Counted from the stretch's first letter, positions 8,405 to 16,997 are shown. The stretch is DNA of 64,000 bases from Allostella sp. ATCC 35155 (GCA_006738865.1 AP019701.1:1360001-1424000); one strand, 5' to 3'. Notes: generated by a model not told the origin, from the sequence alone. Program-made: numbers and translations.

Positions 8405-9571
8405 CTATTCGCGGGCGGATGCCGTCCGGTTACCCGCATCACGGCCAAGTGATCGCGCCGCAACTCCGTCGAGGCCGAACCGCCGGCGCAGCCGCACCCC
8501 GACCCAGCTGCCCGGAATGGCGGCGGCCAGCCAGACGAAGCCGTGCAGGCTGCCCGACGAGACGCCGCCGATGAAGGCGCCGACATTGCAGCCGAAGGCG
8601 AGGCGGGCGCCGATGCCCATCAGCAGCCCACCCAGCGCGGCTGCCGCCGCGGCCCGCCGGCCGATCGGCGTGCCGTGGCGCAGGCGGCCCAGCATCGCGG
8701 CCGCCGCGAGCGCGCCCAGGATCACGCCCAGGTTGCCGGTCGATGCGTGCTGCAGCAGCGCCGGCTCGACCAGGAGGCGGGCCATGCCGGGGTCGGCCCA
8801 GAACGGGCTCCAGCCGAGGTCGAAGCCGATCGCCTCGACCGCCTTGGCGCCCCACAGCGTGAAGCCCATCGTGATGCCCCAGGGATGCCCGGACGCGAGG
8901 AAGATGGCCGCCGCGACGGTGCCGAGGATCAATCCTGCAACCAGCCGGTCGCGCGGCGGACGGGCGCCGCGAAGCAGCAGCAGCGCCGTGGCGAGCAGCA
9001 GCGCCTCGGTCGCGAGCAGGCCGCCCCATGGCCCGAACCGGTCGACGAGGTCGATCGGCGCGAGGCCGGGCAGCGTCATGGCCCAGGGCAGGGCGAGGCT
9101 GCCGGCGACGCCGCCCAGGCAGAAGAAGGGCAGGGCGACCCAGGACCGGCGCGATCCCTGGCCCAGCGCGACGAGCACGCCCGAGCCGCAGCCGCCGGCG
9201 AGTTGCATGCCGACGCCGAACATCGCCGCCCCGACGACGAGCGAAGGACCGATCGGCGCGACGAAGCGCCCGAAGCCATCGATGCCCGCCGCGACCGGGA
9301 TGATCACCAGCGCGGCCGCCGCCGGCACGATGCAGGAGGCGGCCAGCGCACGCCCATCGCCGCCCGCGACCAGCGCGCGGAAGCCGCTTGTGAACCCGAA
9401 ATCGAAGGCGACGAAGAGCGCCCCGATCGCGAGCGTGACGGCCAGGAGCGGCACCAGTGCGGGATCCTCGACCCCGGCCGCTCCCCAGAGGACGGCCGCC
9501 GTGCCGGCCACGGCGAGCAGCAGCCCGGCCCGTCCGGTGGGCGTTCCGGCGCGGAGAGTGGAGGCAGGCAT
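8405..9571 (-). CDS. YeeE/YedE family (thiosulfate/sulfur-compound transporter-like) membrane protein
   Basis: A 388-residue integral membrane protein built from two homologous halves. Each half carries the family's glycine/cysteine motif: GMQLAGGCGSG near residue 130 and GARLAFGCNVGAFIGG near residue 320. The family includes TsuA, a thiosulfate importer in which such cysteines carry substrate, so transport of a reduced sulfur species is the best guess. The start at 9571 is chosen for the GAAGGAG upstream. It is divergent from the isomerase-like gene at 9741. Confidence 0.85.
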   Translation of the reverse strand: MPASTLRAGTPTGRAGLLLAVAGTAAVLWGAAGVEDPALVPLLAVTLAIGALFVAFDFGFTSGFRALVAGGDGRALAASCIVPAAAALVIIPVAAGIDGFGRFVAPIGPSLVVGAAMFGVGMQLAGGCGSGVLVALGQGSRRSWVALPFFCLGGVAGSLALPWAMTLPGLAPIDLVDRFGPWGGLLATEALLLATALLLLRGARPPRDRLVAGLILGTVAAAIFLASGHPWGITMGFTLWGAKAVEAIGFDLGWSPFWADPGMARLLVEPALLQHASTGNLGVILGALAAAAMLGRLRHGTPIGRRAAAAAALGGLLMGIGARLAFGCNVGAFIGGVSSGSLHGFVWLAAAIPGSWVGVRLRRRFGLDGVAARSLGRDAGNRTASARE

Positions 9572-9740
9572 GGCGCTCCTTCGTGGCTTCGGTCTCTCGG
9601 CGGGCGTTCGCCGCGTGACGGACAATCGTTACCGGCCGTTGCCCGACGCGCGGTGCGGGCGATAGAGTCTCCACCACAACGACAGACGTACCGCGGCGGA
9701 CTTCCGTCTACGGCGCGCGAACGACGGAGGGAGCCGCCTG

Positions 9741-10493
9741 ATGGGCGACACGCTGGCATGGCGTCTGAAGTTCGGCATCGTCACCCCGTCCACCAACACG
9801 GTGGTGCAGCCGGAGTATGACGACCTGCGCCCGCCGGGCGTCACCAACCATATCGGCCGCATGCACATCGCCGACCGGCCGGTCGAGAGCGATGCCGATT
9901 TCGAGACGATGATGGCCGGGATCGATCAGGCGCTGGAAGACGCGATCGAGCGCGTCATGACCTGCCGGCCCGATCACCTGATCCTCGGCATCTCGGCCGA
10001 GAGCATCTGGGGCGGCGGGCTGGCGGCGAGCCATGCCGTGGCCGATCGCGTGCGCCGGCGCTTCGGCGAGATCGGGCTGACCCAGGCGGCGCAGGCGCTG
10101 CCGGCGGCGCTGTCCGCGCTCGGGATCCGTCGCCGGATCTCGCTGATCACGCCCTATTTCCCGGTCGCCGATCCGCACATCCGCGGCTACGTCGCCGACC
10201 TCGGCCTGGAAGCGGCGCGGCTCTGCCATCTGTCCTGCCGCAGCCCGGTGCTGATCGCCCACACGAGCGAGGACGAGCTGCGCCGCGCGCTGCGCGAGGT
10301 CGACGGCCCGGACGTGGAGGCGATCGTCCAGTTCGGCGCCAACCTGCCGATGGCGCGGCTCGCCGCCGAGGCCGAGCGCTGGCTGGGCAAGCCCGTCATC
10401 GCCGTCAATGTCGCCACCTACTGGCACGCGCTGCGCAGCTGCGGCATCGCCGACCGCAAGCACGGCTTCGGCCGGCTGATGTGGGAATGCTGA
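9741..10493 (+). CDS. maleate isomerase/arylmalonate decarboxylase-like protein
   Basis: A 250-residue Asp/Glu-racemase-superfamily protein. The N-terminus KFGIVTPSTNTVVQPEYDDL is the maleate cis-trans isomerase/arylmalonate decarboxylase signature. The two catalytic cysteine positions appear to be replaced: the first reads GISAESIWGG and the second VQFGANLPMA. This protein may be a different lyase or isomerase within the superfamily. It is preceded by GGAGGGAGCC and followed 37 bp later by a LigI-like hydrolase and a TRAP importer, suggesting a carboxylic-acid uptake and degradation unit. Confidence 0.8.
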   Translation: MGDTLAWRLKFGIVTPSTNTVVQPEYDDLRPPGVTNHIGRMHIADRPVESDADFETMMAGIDQALEDAIERVMTCRPDHLILGISAESIWGGGLAASHAVADRVRRRFGEIGLTQAAQALPAALSALGIRRRISLITPYFPVADPHIRGYVADLGLEAARLCHLSCRSPVLIAHTSEDELRRALREVDGPDVEAIVQFGANLPMARLAAEAERWLGKPVIAVNVATYWHALRSCGIADRKHGFGRLMWEC

Positions 10494-10530
10494 GCGGCGA
10501 CGTGCGAACAGCGAAGGAGTTGCGATCCGC

Positions 10531-11412
10531 ATGAGCAGCCATAGCCCGGGCGAGGCCCCGGCCTGCCCCGGACCTGATCCCCGCCCGCGGCCCCCGGCCG
10601 AGCGACTGCCGCCCGGCTCGGTCGACTGCCACAGCCACGTCTTCGGACCCGTCGACCGCTATCCCTATGCCGCCAACCGCGGCTACACCCCGCCCGACGC
10701 GTCGCTCGCCGAGTATCGGCACATGCTGTCGACGATGGGCTTCGACCGGGCCGTCATCGTGCAGCCCAGCGTGCTCGGCACCGACAACCGCTGCACGATG
10801 GACGCGGTGGCGGCTATGGGCGGTGCGTTCCGCGCTGTGGTGGTGGTCGATCCCTCGATCACCGAAGCCGAGCTGCAGGCGCTTGATGCCGGCGGCGCCC
10901 GCGGCGTGCGTTTCAACCTCAACAACCCCGGCGGACTGCCGCTCGACGCCGTCGATGCGGTCGCCCGGCGCATCGCGCCGCTCGGCTGGCACCTCCAGTT
11001 CTTCGCCGACCTCAACCTCCGCCCGGAACTGGTCGAGATCATGCGCCGGCAGCCGGTGCCGGTGGTGGTCGACCATATGGGGCATCTCCGGCCGGAGCGC
11101 GGGCTGGCCGATCCGGGCGCCAAGGCGCTGCTCGGCCTGCTCGAGGAAGGGCGCGCCTGGGTCAAGATCTCCGGCGCCTACCGCTGCTCCTCGACGGACA
11201 TTCCCTACCGCGACACGACCGCCATCGCCCGCGCCCTGATCGCGGCGGCGCCGGAGCGGGTCGTGTTCGGCACCGACTGGCCCCATCCCGACTATCGCCG
11301 GCCGATGCCGAACGACGGTGATCTCGTCGACCTCTTCAACGAGTGGGTGCCGGACCCGGACCAGCGCCGCCGCATCCTCGTCGACAACCCGGCCAGGCTC
11401 TACCGCTTCTGA
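10531..11412 (+). CDS. amidohydrolase family protein, 2-pyrone-4,6-dicarboxylate lactonase-like
   Basis: A 293-residue TIM-barrel hydrolase of the amidohydrolase_2 group. VDCHSHVFGP supplies the HxH pair at about residues 32-34; VIVQPSVLGTDN, VVVDHMGH and FGTDWPHP follow in order. The pattern resembles LigI lactonases, which open cyclic pyrone lactones. It lies between the isomerase-like gene and the TRAP receptor gene, so it probably acts on a carboxylate or lactone brought in by that transporter. The exact substrate is inferred only loosely. Confidence 0.84.
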   Translation: MSSHSPGEAPACPGPDPRPRPPAERLPPGSVDCHSHVFGPVDRYPYAANRGYTPPDASLAEYRHMLSTMGFDRAVIVQPSVLGTDNRCTMDAVAAMGGAFRAVVVVDPSITEAELQALDAGGARGVRFNLNNPGGLPLDAVDAVARRIAPLGWHLQFFADLNLRPELVEIMRRQPVPVVVDHMGHLRPERGLADPGAKALLGLLEEGRAWVKISGAYRCSSTDIPYRDTTAIARALIAAAPERVVFGTDWPHPDYRRPMPNDGDLVDLFNEWVPDPDQRRRILVDNPARLYRF

Positions 11413-11461
11413 CCCATCGACCAATCCGCCGGAACGGGCGGGAACTCAGGGAGGATTCACC

Positions 11462-12460
11462 ATGCACATGCGCAGCTTCGTCGCCGGCGTCCTGGCAGTT
11501 GCCGGGGTCGCCGCCATCGCCGGGCCGGCCCTCGCCCAGGGCAAGCCCGCCACCCTTCGGATCGGCTGGACCAGCACCGATTCGCCGCAGGATCCCTACG
11601 GAATCGCCGCCAAGCTCTTCAAGGACAAGGTCGAGGCGATGGTGCCGGGCAAGGTCCAGGTCAGCCTCTTCCCGAACCGCCAGATCGGCGACGAGAAGGA
11701 ACTGCTCGAGGGCATGCGCTTCGGCACCGTCGACATGGGCGTCATCACCAACGCCGTCGTCGCCAACCTCGAGACCGGCTTCCAGGTCAACGACCTGCCC
11801 TTTCTCTATGCCGACGAGGCCCAGGCGCACCGCGTGCTCGACGGCCCGATCGGCGACGAGCTGAAGTCCCGCCTCGCCAAGAAGGGGGTGATCGCCCTCG
11901 GCTTCATGGAGGGCGGCTTCCGCAACATGATCAACAACAAGCGCCCGGTGGTGAACCCCGACGACGTCAAGGGCGTGAAGTACCGGGTGATGCAGAACCC
12001 GGTCTTCATCGACATGTTCTCCTCGCTCGGCGGCAACGCCATCCCGATGGCCTGGGGCGAGGTCTTCACGGCCGTCCAGCAGGGTGCGATCGACGGCCTC
12101 GAAATCCCGGTCGCGGTCATCGACGCCACCAAGTACTACGAGATCACCAAGTACCTGTCGCTGACCAACCACACCTATTCGATGATCGCGCTGCTGGTGT
12201 CCAAGCGCAGCTTCGACAAGTTGCCGAAGGACGTGCAGGCGGCGGTGACGAAGGCCGGCGCGGAGGCCACGGGCGAGCAGCGCAAGATCGTCGGCGCGCA
12301 GGCGCAGAAGATCATCGTCGACCTCGGCAAGAAGGGCATGCAGGTCAACCGCGTCGCCGACCCGGCGCGCTTCCGCGCCAGCGTCAAGCCGGTCTACGAG
12401 AAGTTCCGGCCGAGCATCGGCTCCGACCTGCTCGACAAGGCGCTGGCGGCGGTCCAGTGA
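11462..12460 (+). CDS. TRAP transporter substrate-binding protein, DctP family
   Basis: A 332-residue periplasmic receptor with a signal peptide ending AGPALAQG (about residue 25). It shows the DctP pattern: IGDEKELLEGMRFGTVDMGV, then NDLPFLYAD, KYRVMQNPVF and the conserved AWGEVFTAVQQGAIDGLE loop that contacts the ligand carboxylate. AGGGAGG precedes the ATG at 11462. It is followed by the small and large TRAP permease genes. A carboxylate ligand is expected from the family and from the upstream enzymes. Confidence 0.93.
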   Translation: MHMRSFVAGVLAVAGVAAIAGPALAQGKPATLRIGWTSTDSPQDPYGIAAKLFKDKVEAMVPGKVQVSLFPNRQIGDEKELLEGMRFGTVDMGVITNAVVANLETGFQVNDLPFLYADEAQAHRVLDGPIGDELKSRLAKKGVIALGFMEGGFRNMINNKRPVVNPDDVKGVKYRVMQNPVFIDMFSSLGGNAIPMAWGEVFTAVQQGAIDGLEIPVAVIDATKYYEITKYLSLTNHTYSMIALLVSKRSFDKLPKDVQAAVTKAGAEATGEQRKIVGAQAQKIIVDLGKKGMQVNRVADPARFRASVKPVYEKFRPSIGSDLLDKALAAVQ

Positions 12461-12497
12461 GGTCCGGGCGCACGGGCGGCCGGCGCATGGCCGCCGC

Positions 12498-13016
12498 ATG
12501 ATCGCCGCCGCTCGCCTGGTCGAGGCGGTGAGCCGGCTCGCCGGGCGGGCGACGGTGGGCGTGGTGATCGTCATGACGCTGGTCATGACGGTCGCCCTCG
12601 TCCTCCAGGTCCTCTTCCGCTACCTCCTGGGACAGGCGCTGAGCTGGTCCGAGGAGCTGGCGCTGCTGATGTTCACCTGGACGGTGCTGCTGGCCGGCAG
12701 CCTCGGCGTGCGCGAGGGCTTCCACGTCGCCCTGACGCTGCTGCCGGACCGGCTCGGCGCCGGTGGCCGGCGCTGGCTGGAGCGCCTGATCCTCCTCCTG
12801 GTCACCGCCTTCGGCGGCTATCTCGCCCAGTCGGGCTGGGCGTTCTACGACGGCACGACGGGGCAGCTCTCGGCGGCGGTCGGCTATCCGATCGAGCTGC
12901 TGCATGCCTCGCCCATGGTGTCGGGCGGGCTGGTGGCGCTGCACGGCGCGGCGCGGCTGCTGGGCAGCTTCGATGCCGCTGCTGTCGATGCCGCTTCTGT
13001 GGGTGCCGGCCGATGA
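12498..13016 (+). CDS. TRAP transporter small permease, DctQ family
   Basis: A 172-residue membrane protein with four predicted helices and the DctQ core (VLFRYLLGQALSWSEELALLMFTW, in which the W-S-E-E-L part is diagnostic). It pairs with the large DctM subunit, whose ATG overlaps its stop as ATGA at 13013-13016, indicating translational coupling. It begins 37 bp after the DctP gene in a clear three-gene tripartite transporter. Confidence 0.9.
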   Translation: MIAAARLVEAVSRLAGRATVGVVIVMTLVMTVALVLQVLFRYLLGQALSWSEELALLMFTWTVLLAGSLGVREGFHVALTLLPDRLGAGGRRWLERLILLLVTAFGGYLAQSGWAFYDGTTGQLSAAVGYPIELLHASPMVSGGLVALHGAARLLGSFDAAAVDAASVGAGR

Positions 13017-14290
13017 GCGAACTCGCCTGGGTGCTGAGCGCGGGCTTCGCCGGCCTGCTGCTGCTCGGCGTGCCCTTCGTCTTCGCCCTCGGCATCACCT
13101 CGCTCGCCGGCCTGATGGTGCTCGACATCGACATCATCGTCCTGGCGCAGCGCTTCGTGTCGGGCACCCAGTCCTTCAGCCTGCTGGCGATCCCGTTCTT
13201 CATCCTGGCCGGCGACCTGATGACCCGGGGCGGGCTCTCCCGCCGGCTGGTCGCCGTGGCCAACGCCTGCGTGCGCCATGTCACCGGCGGCCTCGGCATC
13301 GTCACCGTACTCTCGGCGACCTTCTTCGCCGCGATATCGGGCTCGGCGCCGGCGACGACCGCCGCCATCGGCAGCATCATGGTGCCCGAGATGGCCCGGC
13401 GCGGCTACCGGCCGGAGTTCGCGGCCGCGCTCGCCGTCGCGGCCGGCATCATCGGGCCGGTCATCCCGCCCTCGATCATCTTCGTCATCTGGGGCGTCAT
13501 CGCCGAGGAGTCGATCGCGCGCCTCTTCATGGCGGGCATCGTGCCGGGCCTGCTGATGGCGGTCGGCCTCTGCCTCGTCTGCGTCCGCTATGCCGTGCGC
13601 AACCGCGTCCCGCGCGAGGAGCGGGCGAGCGCGGCCGAGATCGGGCGCGCCGCCTGGGACGGCAAGTGGGCGCTGGTCGCGCCGTTCGTGGTGCTGGGCG
13701 GCATCTATGGCGGCATCTTCACCCCGACCGAGGCGGCGGTGGTCGCCACCGTCTACGCCCTCTTCGTCGGGCTCTTCCTCTATCGCGAGCTCGACTGGCG
13801 CGACCTGCCGGCGATCGTCATGGGCTCGATGCGGACGACCGCCATCGTCATGTTCATCATCGCCGCCGCCGCGCCCTTCGGCTGGCTGGTCGCGATGGAG
13901 CAGCTGCCGCCCAAGGTCGCCGCCGCCCTCGGCAGCATCTCGGACGAGCCGTGGATCATCCTGCTCGCGGTGAACCTGCTGCTGCTGACGATCGGCATGG
14001 TGATGGACAATATCGCCGCCATGATCATCCTCGGTGGCGTCCTGATCGCGCTCGGCAAGCAGCTCGGGATCGATCCGGTCCAGCTCGGCGCCATCGTCTC
14101 GATCAACTTCGCGATCGGCATGGCGACCCCGCCCTTCGGCTATGCGCTGTTCGTCGGGGCGGCAATCTCCAACATCAGCATCGAGCGCATCGCGCGCGAA
14201 CTCTGGCCGCTGCTGGCGGTGCTGGTCGCGGTGCTGGCGCTGGTGACCTACGTTCCCGCCGTGACCATGACCCTGGCCGGTCTGCTCTGA
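13013..14290 (+). CDS. TRAP transporter large permease, DctM family
   Basis: A 425-residue protein with about twelve membrane segments. It contains the DctM hallmarks LLAIPFFILAGDLMTRGG, SGSAPATTAAIGSIMVPEM and the PVIPPSIIFVIWG discontinuous helix. It uses the sodium or proton gradient to import the solute bound by the DctP protein. It is the last gene of the transporter set; 78 bp separate it from the promoter-bearing region of the first metZ gene. Confidence 0.93.
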   Translation: MSELAWVLSAGFAGLLLLGVPFVFALGITSLAGLMVLDIDIIVLAQRFVSGTQSFSLLAIPFFILAGDLMTRGGLSRRLVAVANACVRHVTGGLGIVTVLSATFFAAISGSAPATTAAIGSIMVPEMARRGYRPEFAAALAVAAGIIGPVIPPSIIFVIWGVIAEESIARLFMAGIVPGLLMAVGLCLVCVRYAVRNRVPREERASAAEIGRAAWDGKWALVAPFVVLGGIYGGIFTPTEAAVVATVYALFVGLFLYRELDWRDLPAIVMGSMRTTAIVMFIIAAAAPFGWLVAMEQLPPKVAAALGSISDEPWIILLAVNLLLLTIGMVMDNIAAMIILGGVLIALGKQLGIDPVQLGAIVSINFAIGMATPPFGYALFVGAAISNISIERIARELWPLLAVLVAVLALVTYVPAVTMTLAGLL

Positions 14291-14332
14291 CGACAACTTT
14301 CTGGTGTGCTTCACGAGTAGCGCTCGCAATGG

Positions 14333-14361
14333 TTGACGGCGCCGGCACCGCCGTCTAGCCT
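14333..14361 (+). promoter_or_regulatory. promoter for first metZ-like gene (predicted)
   Basis: TTGACG (14333-14338), a 17-nt spacer and TAGCCT (14356-14361) form a good housekeeping-type promoter. A start 6-8 nt past the -10 would fall at about 14367-14369, on the ATG itself. No Shine-Dalgarno is visible before that ATG, so a leaderless mRNA is predicted. The upstream in-frame TTG at 14333 is then part of the -35 element and cannot be the start. Confidence 0.6.
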
Positions 14362-14368
14362 GCGGTGC

Positions 14369-15577
14369 ATGGCATTACCTTCGCCGCAGCCGGTAGATCC
14401 CGTCGCCGGGCTCTCCATCGACACCCGCCTCGTCCGCGGCGGAACCCGCCGTTCCCACAACCGGGAGACGAGCGAGGCGCTCTATCTCACCTCCGGCTTC
14501 GTCTATCCCGACGCCGAGACTGCCGAGGCGGCCTTCGCCGGGCCGGAGGAGGGGTGGATCTATACCCGCTTCGGCAACCCCACCACGGCCATGCTCGAGG
14601 ATCGGCTCGCGCTGCTGGAGGGCGCCCCGGCCGTCCGCGCGACGGCGACCGGCATGGCGGCGGTCTTCGCCGCCCTGATGGCGTCGGTGAAGGCCGGCGA
14701 CCGGGTCGTCGCGTCGCGGGCGCTCTTCGGCTCGTGCCACTACGTCGTCTCGCGCATCCTGCCGCGCTTCGGCGTCGAGACCCGGCTGGTCGACCCGGGC
14801 GACCTCGACCAGTGGCGCGACGCCCTGCGGCCGGGCGCGGCGGCGGTGCTGTTCGAGACGCCGTCCAACCCGATGATCGACCTCGTCGACATCGCCGCCG
14901 TGGCCGAACTCGGCCATGCGGCCGGCGCGCGCGTCATCGTCGACAACGTCTTCGCCACCGCGATCGAGCAGCGGCCGCTGGCGCACGGCGCGGACGTCGT
15001 CGTCTATTCGGCGACCAAGCACATCGACGGGCAGGGCCGCTGCCTCGGCGGCGCCGTCCTGGGCGACGCCCGCTTCGTCGTCGAGGATCTGCAGCCCTTC
15101 CTGCGCCACACCGGGCCGACGCTCAGCCCCTTCAACGCCTGGGTCTTCCTCAAGGGGCTGGAAACGCTGGGCCTGCGTATGGAGCGGCATGCGCGCTCGG
15201 CAGGGCGGATCGCCGGGTTCCTCGCCGAGCATCCCAAGGTGCTCGACGTCCGCTATCCGCGGCTCGAGTCCCATCCGCAGCACGCCATCGCCCGTCGCCA
15301 GATGCGCCGCGGCGGGGCCATGCTGGCGGTCACCCTGGCGGGCGGCAAGGCCGCGGCCTTCCGCTTCGCCAACGCGCTCCGGCTGGCCGACATCTCGCCC
15401 AACCTCGGCGACGCGAAGACCCTGATCGCCCACCCCGCGACCACCACCCACGCCAACGTCGCCCCCGAGGAACGCGCCCGCCTCGGCATCTCCGACGGCA
15501 CCCTGCGCCTGTCCGTCGGCCTGGAGGACGCCGACGACCTGCTGGCCGATATGGAGCAGGCGCTGGCGGTCTGCTGA
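14369..15577 (+). CDS. metZ: O-succinylhomoserine sulfhydrylase-like, first copy
   Basis: A 402-residue Cys/Met-metabolism PLP enzyme. Conserved blocks are YTRFGNPTTAMLEDRLALLE, ATATGMAAVFAAL, ETPSNP, VIVDNVF and VVYSATKHIDGQGR with the PLP lysine near residue 217. Alphaproteobacterial MetZ makes homocysteine from O-succinylhomoserine and sulfide. Compared with the second copy it deviates at positions usually conserved (ISPNLGDAKTLIAHP instead of ISNNLGDAKSLVTHP; HANV instead of HQRL), so it may have diverged in substrate. It has its own promoter and lies outside riboswitch control. Confidence 0.83.
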   Translation: MALPSPQPVDPVAGLSIDTRLVRGGTRRSHNRETSEALYLTSGFVYPDAETAEAAFAGPEEGWIYTRFGNPTTAMLEDRLALLEGAPAVRATATGMAAVFAALMASVKAGDRVVASRALFGSCHYVVSRILPRFGVETRLVDPGDLDQWRDALRPGAAAVLFETPSNPMIDLVDIAAVAELGHAAGARVIVDNVFATAIEQRPLAHGADVVVYSATKHIDGQGRCLGGAVLGDARFVVEDLQPFLRHTGPTLSPFNAWVFLKGLETLGLRMERHARSAGRIAGFLAEHPKVLDVRYPRLESHPQHAIARRQMRRGGAMLAVTLAGGKAAAFRFANALRLADISPNLGDAKTLIAHPATTTHANVAPEERARLGISDGTLRLSVGLEDADDLLADMEQALAVC

Positions 15578-15618
15578 TCGCCGATCGGACGGCGGAGCAT
15601 GTCGGCGCTCTTTGGAGA

Positions 15619-15647
15619 TTGACAGTCGGCGAGGCCAGCCCTATCAG
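15619..15647 (+). promoter_or_regulatory. strong promoter upstream of SAM-II riboswitch (predicted)
   Basis: TTGACA (15619-15624, perfect -35), 17-nt spacer, TATCAG (15642-15647). The predicted start near 15654 places the SAM-II aptamer at the very 5' end of the RNA, as in other alphaproteobacterial met leaders. Confidence 0.75.
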
Positions 15648-15657
15648 TCCTCTTGGT

Positions 15658-15713
15658 ACTCCGTGGTGATTTGAGCCGACCGGCTTGCGGCCACGTTAAA
15701 CAACTCGCTAAAA
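15658..15713 (+). promoter_or_regulatory. SAM-II riboswitch
   Basis: The segment carries the SAM-II core. CGTGG at 15662-15666 pairs with CCACG at 15691-15695 (P1), with TGATTTGAG and CCGACCGGCTTGCGG in the loop, then GTTAAACAACTCGCTAAA as the conserved 3' pseudoknot strand. SAM-II aptamers bind S-adenosylmethionine and shut off methionine biosynthesis genes in alphaproteobacteria. It is followed by an intrinsic terminator and the second metZ, so SAM binding probably favours termination. Identification is by eye against the known consensus. Confidence 0.93.
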
Positions 15714-15730
15714 GGTCGGTGGTTCGCGAG

Positions 15731-15765
15731 AGCCCTGACCCGTTCCGGTCGGGGCTTTTTGTTTT
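15731..15765 (+). terminator. intrinsic terminator of the SAM-II leader
   Basis: AGCCCTGACC (15731-15740) and GGTCGGGGCT (15747-15756) form a 10-bp stem with one G-T pair and a 6-nt loop, followed by TTTTTGTTTT. It lies 17 nt after the aptamer and ends 11 nt before the metZ start. GGTC near 15714 could pair with GACC of the left arm as an antiterminator. This suggests transcriptional rather than purely translational control. Confidence 0.85.
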
Positions 15766-15776
15766 GGAGCGGACCG

Positions 15777-16997
15777 ATGAACGACATCTCTTCCCCGCCG
15801 ACTGGCAAGACCGCTGCGGCCGGCCGCACCTGGCGCCCCGCGACCCAGCTCGTGCGCGGAGGCATGGCGCGCTCGGGCTTCGACGAGACCAGCGAGGCGC
15901 TCTACCTCACCTCGGGCTTCGTCTATCCCGACGCCGCCTCGGCGGAGGCGGCCTTCGCCAACAAGCTGCAGCGCTTCGTCTATTCGCGTTTCGCGAACCC
16001 CACCGTCGCCAATTTCGAGGAGCGGCTGCGCCTGATCGAGGGGGCCGAAGCGGTGCGCGCGACGGCCAGCGGCATGGCGGCGGTCTTCGCCGCGCTGATG
16101 GCCTGCGTCAAGGGCGGCGACCGGGTGGTCGCCTCGCGGGCCCTCTTCGGCTCCTGCCAGTACATCCTGGGCGAACTGCTGCCGCGCTTCGGGGTCGAGA
16201 CCACCTTCGTCGACGGCGAGGATCTCGACCAGTGGCGCGACGCCCTGGCGCCGGGCGCGGCCTGCGTCTTCTTCGAGACGCCGTCCAATCCCGGCCTCGC
16301 CCTGGTCGACGTGCAGGCGGTCTGCGACCTCGCCCATGCCGCCGGCGCCACCGTCGTCGTCGACAACGTGTTCGCCTCGCCGCTGCTGCAGAAGCCGCTC
16401 GAGCTCGGCGCCGACGTCGTCGTCTATTCCGCGACCAAGCACATCGACGGGCAGGGCCGCTGCCTCGGTGGCGCCATCCTCGGGACGAAGAGCTTCGTCG
16501 AGGACAAGCTGCAGCCCTTCCTGCGCCACACCGGGCCGGCGCTGAGCCCCTTCAATGCCTGGGTGCTGTTGAAGGGGCTGGAGACGCTGCCGCTGCGGAT
16601 GGACCGCCATGTGGCCTCGGCCGAGCGGGTCGCGCGCCATTTCGAGGGGCATCCGAAGCTGGCGGCCGTCCGCTATCCCTTCCTCGACAGCCATCCCCAG
16701 GCGGCGCTGGCGCGACGGCAGATGAAGGCCGGCGGCAGCATCGTCTGCTTCGACGTCGCCGACGGCAAGGACGGCGCCTTCCGCTTCCTCGACGCGCTGG
16801 CGATGGTCGACATCTCGAACAATCTCGGCGACGCGAAGAGCCTCGTCACCCACCCGGCGACGACGACGCACCAGCGCCTCACGCCCGAGGATCGCGCCCG
16901 GCAGGGCATCGGCCCGGGGCTGGTCCGCCTCTCGGTCGGCCTGGAAGACGTCGAGGACATCATCGAGGACGTGTCGGCCGCCCTCGCGGCGGTGTGA
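15777..16997 (+). CDS. metZ: O-succinylhomoserine sulfhydrylase, riboswitch-controlled copy
   Basis: A 406-residue PLP enzyme matching the alphaproteobacterial MetZ pattern throughout: LVRGGMARSGFDETSEALYL, YSRFANPTVANFEERL, VVYSATKHIDGQGRCLGGAI (PLP lysine near residue 221) and ISNNLGDAKSLVTHPATTTH. It catalyses homocysteine formation in methionine synthesis. The start at 15777 follows GGAGC and lies just after the SAM-II terminator; an upstream in-frame codon at 15759 lies within the terminator hairpin/T-tract and is rejected. The close upstream paralogue points to a tandem duplication. Confidence 0.94.
   Translation: MNDISSPPTGKTAAAGRTWRPATQLVRGGMARSGFDETSEALYLTSGFVYPDAASAEAAFANKLQRFVYSRFANPTVANFEERLRLIEGAEAVRATASGMAAVFAALMACVKGGDRVVASRALFGSCQYILGELLPRFGVETTFVDGEDLDQWRDALAPGAACVFFETPSNPGLALVDVQAVCDLAHAAGATVVVDNVFASPLLQKPLELGADVVVYSATKHIDGQGRCLGGAILGTKSFVEDKLQPFLRHTGPALSPFNAWVLLKGLETLPLRMDRHVASAERVARHFEGHPKLAAVRYPFLDSHPQAALARRQMKAGGSIVCFDVADGKDGAFRFLDALAMVDISNNLGDAKSLVTHPATTTHQRLTPEDRARQGIGPGLVRLSVGLEDVEDIIEDVSAALAAV

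Noticed and set aside
9622-9633. ACAATCGTTACC, sharing AATCGTT with the LacI operator candidate
   Set aside because: Its flanks are not palindromic, and it lies in an unrelated divergent region; probably chance.
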